From: Bacillota bacterium
Lineage (GTDB): Bacteria > Bacillota > Clostridia > Acetivibrionales > DUMC01
Direction: 5' to 3'
Assembly (NCBI GenBank): GCA_013314855.1
Contig: JABUEW010000038.1
Location: 1 to 33,270 of the forward strand
Length of the DNA: 33,270 nucleotides
Both the position numbers and the translations under genes were made by a program. The notes under the pieces are model-generated. The model worked only from the letters and a program-made list of their open reading frames with translations. It did no database searches and was not told the origin of the DNA. Positions 32,009 to 33,270 of the stretch are shown piece after piece (the stretch's first letter is position 1; each line of letters begins with the position of its first letter).

Positions 32009-32815
32009 TTATCTTACACTCTCCTTTACATTAGAATTATCCTTTGACATTCTTCTGTTTATTATTAATAACAGGATAAGCACTGTCAAGAACATTATTG
32101 TTGACAGTGCATTTATTTTAGGGTTTATACCCCTTCTTGCCATTGAATAAACATATATTGAAAGGTTTGATACCCCTGAACCGGTAGTGAAAAAGCTTAT
32201 TACAAAATCGTCAATGGACAGAGTAAAAGCAAGTAAAAATCCTGTAATAATGCCCGGTATTATTTCAGGTATAACAACCTTTTTTAAAGCATAAAAAGGA
32301 GTTGCTCCAAGGTCCAATGCAGCCTCATATATATGCTTGTTAAGCTGCTTTAGTTTTGGCAGGACTGAAAGTATTACATAAGGTATATTAAATGTAATGT
32401 GGGCAAGGAGCATGGTGAAAAACCCCAATCCAATTTGTGTGAACGCTTTCATAAAAACAAATAACAACATAAGGGATACACCTGTCACTATATCCGGATT
32501 CAAGACAGGCAGATATGTAAGGTTCATTATAATTGCTTTCTTGATTTTTTTCATATTGTATATACCCAGAGCAGCTGCCGTGCCGATAACTGTAGCAATA
32601 ATTGATGATAAAATGGCTATTGCCAGAGTGTTATACAGTGCTGATGCTATTTCTCTGTCCTTTAAAAGCTGACCATACCACTTTAACGTAAATCCCCCCC
32701 AGTTCCCCCTTGATTTTGACTCGTTAAAAGAATATATCACCAACACTGCTATAGGGGCGTACAAAAACAAAAATATCAAATATAGGTATATTTTTTTAGC
32801 TATACGTCCTACCAT
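32009..32815 (-). CDS. potC: spermidine/putrescine ABC transporter permease
   Basis: The 268-residue PotC-type permease with six helices. The N-terminal helix ends in LVIYSFNESKSRGNWGGFTLKWY, typical of PotC. The EAA loop is YEAALDLGATPFYALKKVVIPEIIPGI, and LSIDDFVISFFTTGSGVSNLSIYVYSMARRGINPKINALST is the conserved C-terminal block. GAGGGGGG precedes the ATG at 32815. The gene overlaps the potB end by seven bases and is followed one base later by potD. It forms the membrane channel with PotB, which is incomplete in this window. Confidence 0.95.
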   Translation of the reverse strand: MVGRIAKKIYLYLIFLFLYAPIAVLVIYSFNESKSRGNWGGFTLKWYGQLLKDREIASALYNTLAIAILSSIIATVIGTAAALGIYNMKKIKKAIIMNLTYLPVLNPDIVTGVSLMLLFVFMKAFTQIGLGFFTMLLAHITFNIPYVILSVLPKLKQLNKHIYEAALDLGATPFYALKKVVIPEIIPGIITGFLLAFTLSIDDFVISFFTTGSGVSNLSIYVYSMARRGINPKINALSTIMFLTVLILLLIINRRMSKDNSNVKESVR

Positions 32816-33138
32816 ATTGCACCCCCCTCATACTCTTTGTCATATTTATGCATAATACTCATGCTTATTAGTATTATGATCATTAATACAAAAGAAATAG
32901 CCGAACCAAAATTCCAATCTCCTGCAAATATAAACTGCTGCTCTATAAGATTACCTATAAGTATATAATGTCCTCCACCTAAAAGCCTGGATATTACGAA
33001 AGTTGTCACAGCAGGCATAAACACCATTGTAACCCCGGATATTACACCCGGAAGGCTTAAAGGGATGATAATTTTTATTAATACTATAAAGTAGTTTCCT
33101 CCCAAATCTTCGGCAGCTTCAATAATGCTTTTATCCAT
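32809..33138 (-). pseudogene. potB: PotB-type permease, N-terminal part missing
   Basis: Only the last ~109 residues of a PotB-like permease remain, against about 270 in the intact family. The retained part starts inside the EAA loop (DKSIIEAAEDLGGNYFIVLIKIIIPLSLPG) and continues through FMPAVTTFVISRLLGGGHYILIGNLIEQQF to the normal C-terminus. The ATG at 33138 corresponds to a mid-protein position. Upstream in the same frame there is no PotB-like sequence and a TAA stop occurs nine codons away (33163-33165). The first four helices are therefore lost. The break coincides with repeat-bearing DNA (33139-33270). Without PotB the remaining PotCD would probably not transport. Confidence 0.85.
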
Positions 33139-33270
33139 TTTAGTACTACAGCGAAATAAAATTTAGTACTGGACATTGACAATTTCATAGTGTATAATTG
33201 TACTGGGGGTTGGTGAAAACATTTTAATACATTAATAGCCCTTAGTACAATAATGAAAGTGGCATTATAA
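33139..33270. mobile_element. possible end of an insertion element in potB
   Basis: This 132-base edge sequence replaces the expected potB coding region. It carries TTTAGTACT at 33139-33147 and again at 33162-33170, GTACTGG at 33166-33172 and 33200-33206, and a related TTAGTAC at 33242-33248. Multiple short repeats near a terminus are seen in some insertion sequence families, but no transposase lies in the window, so family and even identity remain unproven. Confidence 0.4.

Noticed and set aside
33176-33198. TTGACA and TATAAT at the right edge, looking like a strong plus-strand promoter
   Set aside because: The spacer is only 11 bases, too short for a sigma-A promoter; the matches are probably chance or part of a mobile element end.

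Overview
The window looks like chromosomal DNA from a low-GC, Gram-positive, probably saccharolytic anaerobe of the class Clostridia. Reasons: AT-rich intergenic DNA, strong GGAGG-type ribosome binding sites, GTG starts, lipoprotein signals on solute-binding proteins, a YesM/YesN-type two-component system and CUT1-type sugar permeases. The genus is an inference; no rRNA, tRNA, CRISPR array or complete insertion sequence was seen.

Layout. (1) 1-4182, plus strand: a strong promoter and a 64-residue orphan protein, a probable terminator, then two overlapping genes encoding an 862-residue protein with a zinc-peptidase signature (HEIAH plus a distant ExxxD) and an FRG-domain protein. This coupled pair is the least explained part of the window. 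(2) 4270-10015: two MATE exporters, the first with an odd Asn-rich N-terminus, flank an AraC regulator divergent from a URO-D family gene. A possible 26-codon ORF and a small protein-like remnant lie in the gaps. (3) 10050-11992, minus: an ABC-2 exporter cassette in the order small PLDc_N-like membrane protein, ATPase, permease (as in Bacillus yxlE-yxlF-yxlG). Its ATPase is split by a one-base frameshift. (4) 12056-26280, minus: a polysaccharide-utilisation region. It has a heparinase II/III-family protein, an unassigned 547-residue protein, two sugar permeases and a solute-binding lipoprotein, then after a terminator and a new promoter a histidine kinase, an AraC-type response regulator, a URO-D family protein and a GH2 glycosidase. 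A third URO-D gene (26479-27408) is divergent from the lyase gene across a shared control region. (5) 27417-30857: proA without proB, an Ogt-type DNA repair methyltransferase, an aldo/keto reductase and a small heptad-repeat coiled-coil protein. (6) 30958-33138, minus: potC and potD of a polyamine transporter, with potB cut off at its N-terminal side by unrelated repeat-bearing DNA at the window edge.

How the parts fit (inference): the sensor kinase and regulator sense an extracellular glycan or its fragments, the lipoprotein and two permeases import oligosaccharides using an ATPase encoded elsewhere, and the signal-less lyase-like, 547-residue and GH2 proteins degrade them in the cytoplasm. 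The substrate is probably rich in uronic acid. Three URO-D homologues spread around this locus do not keep the MtaA-type HxC...C zinc site, so their chemistry is open.
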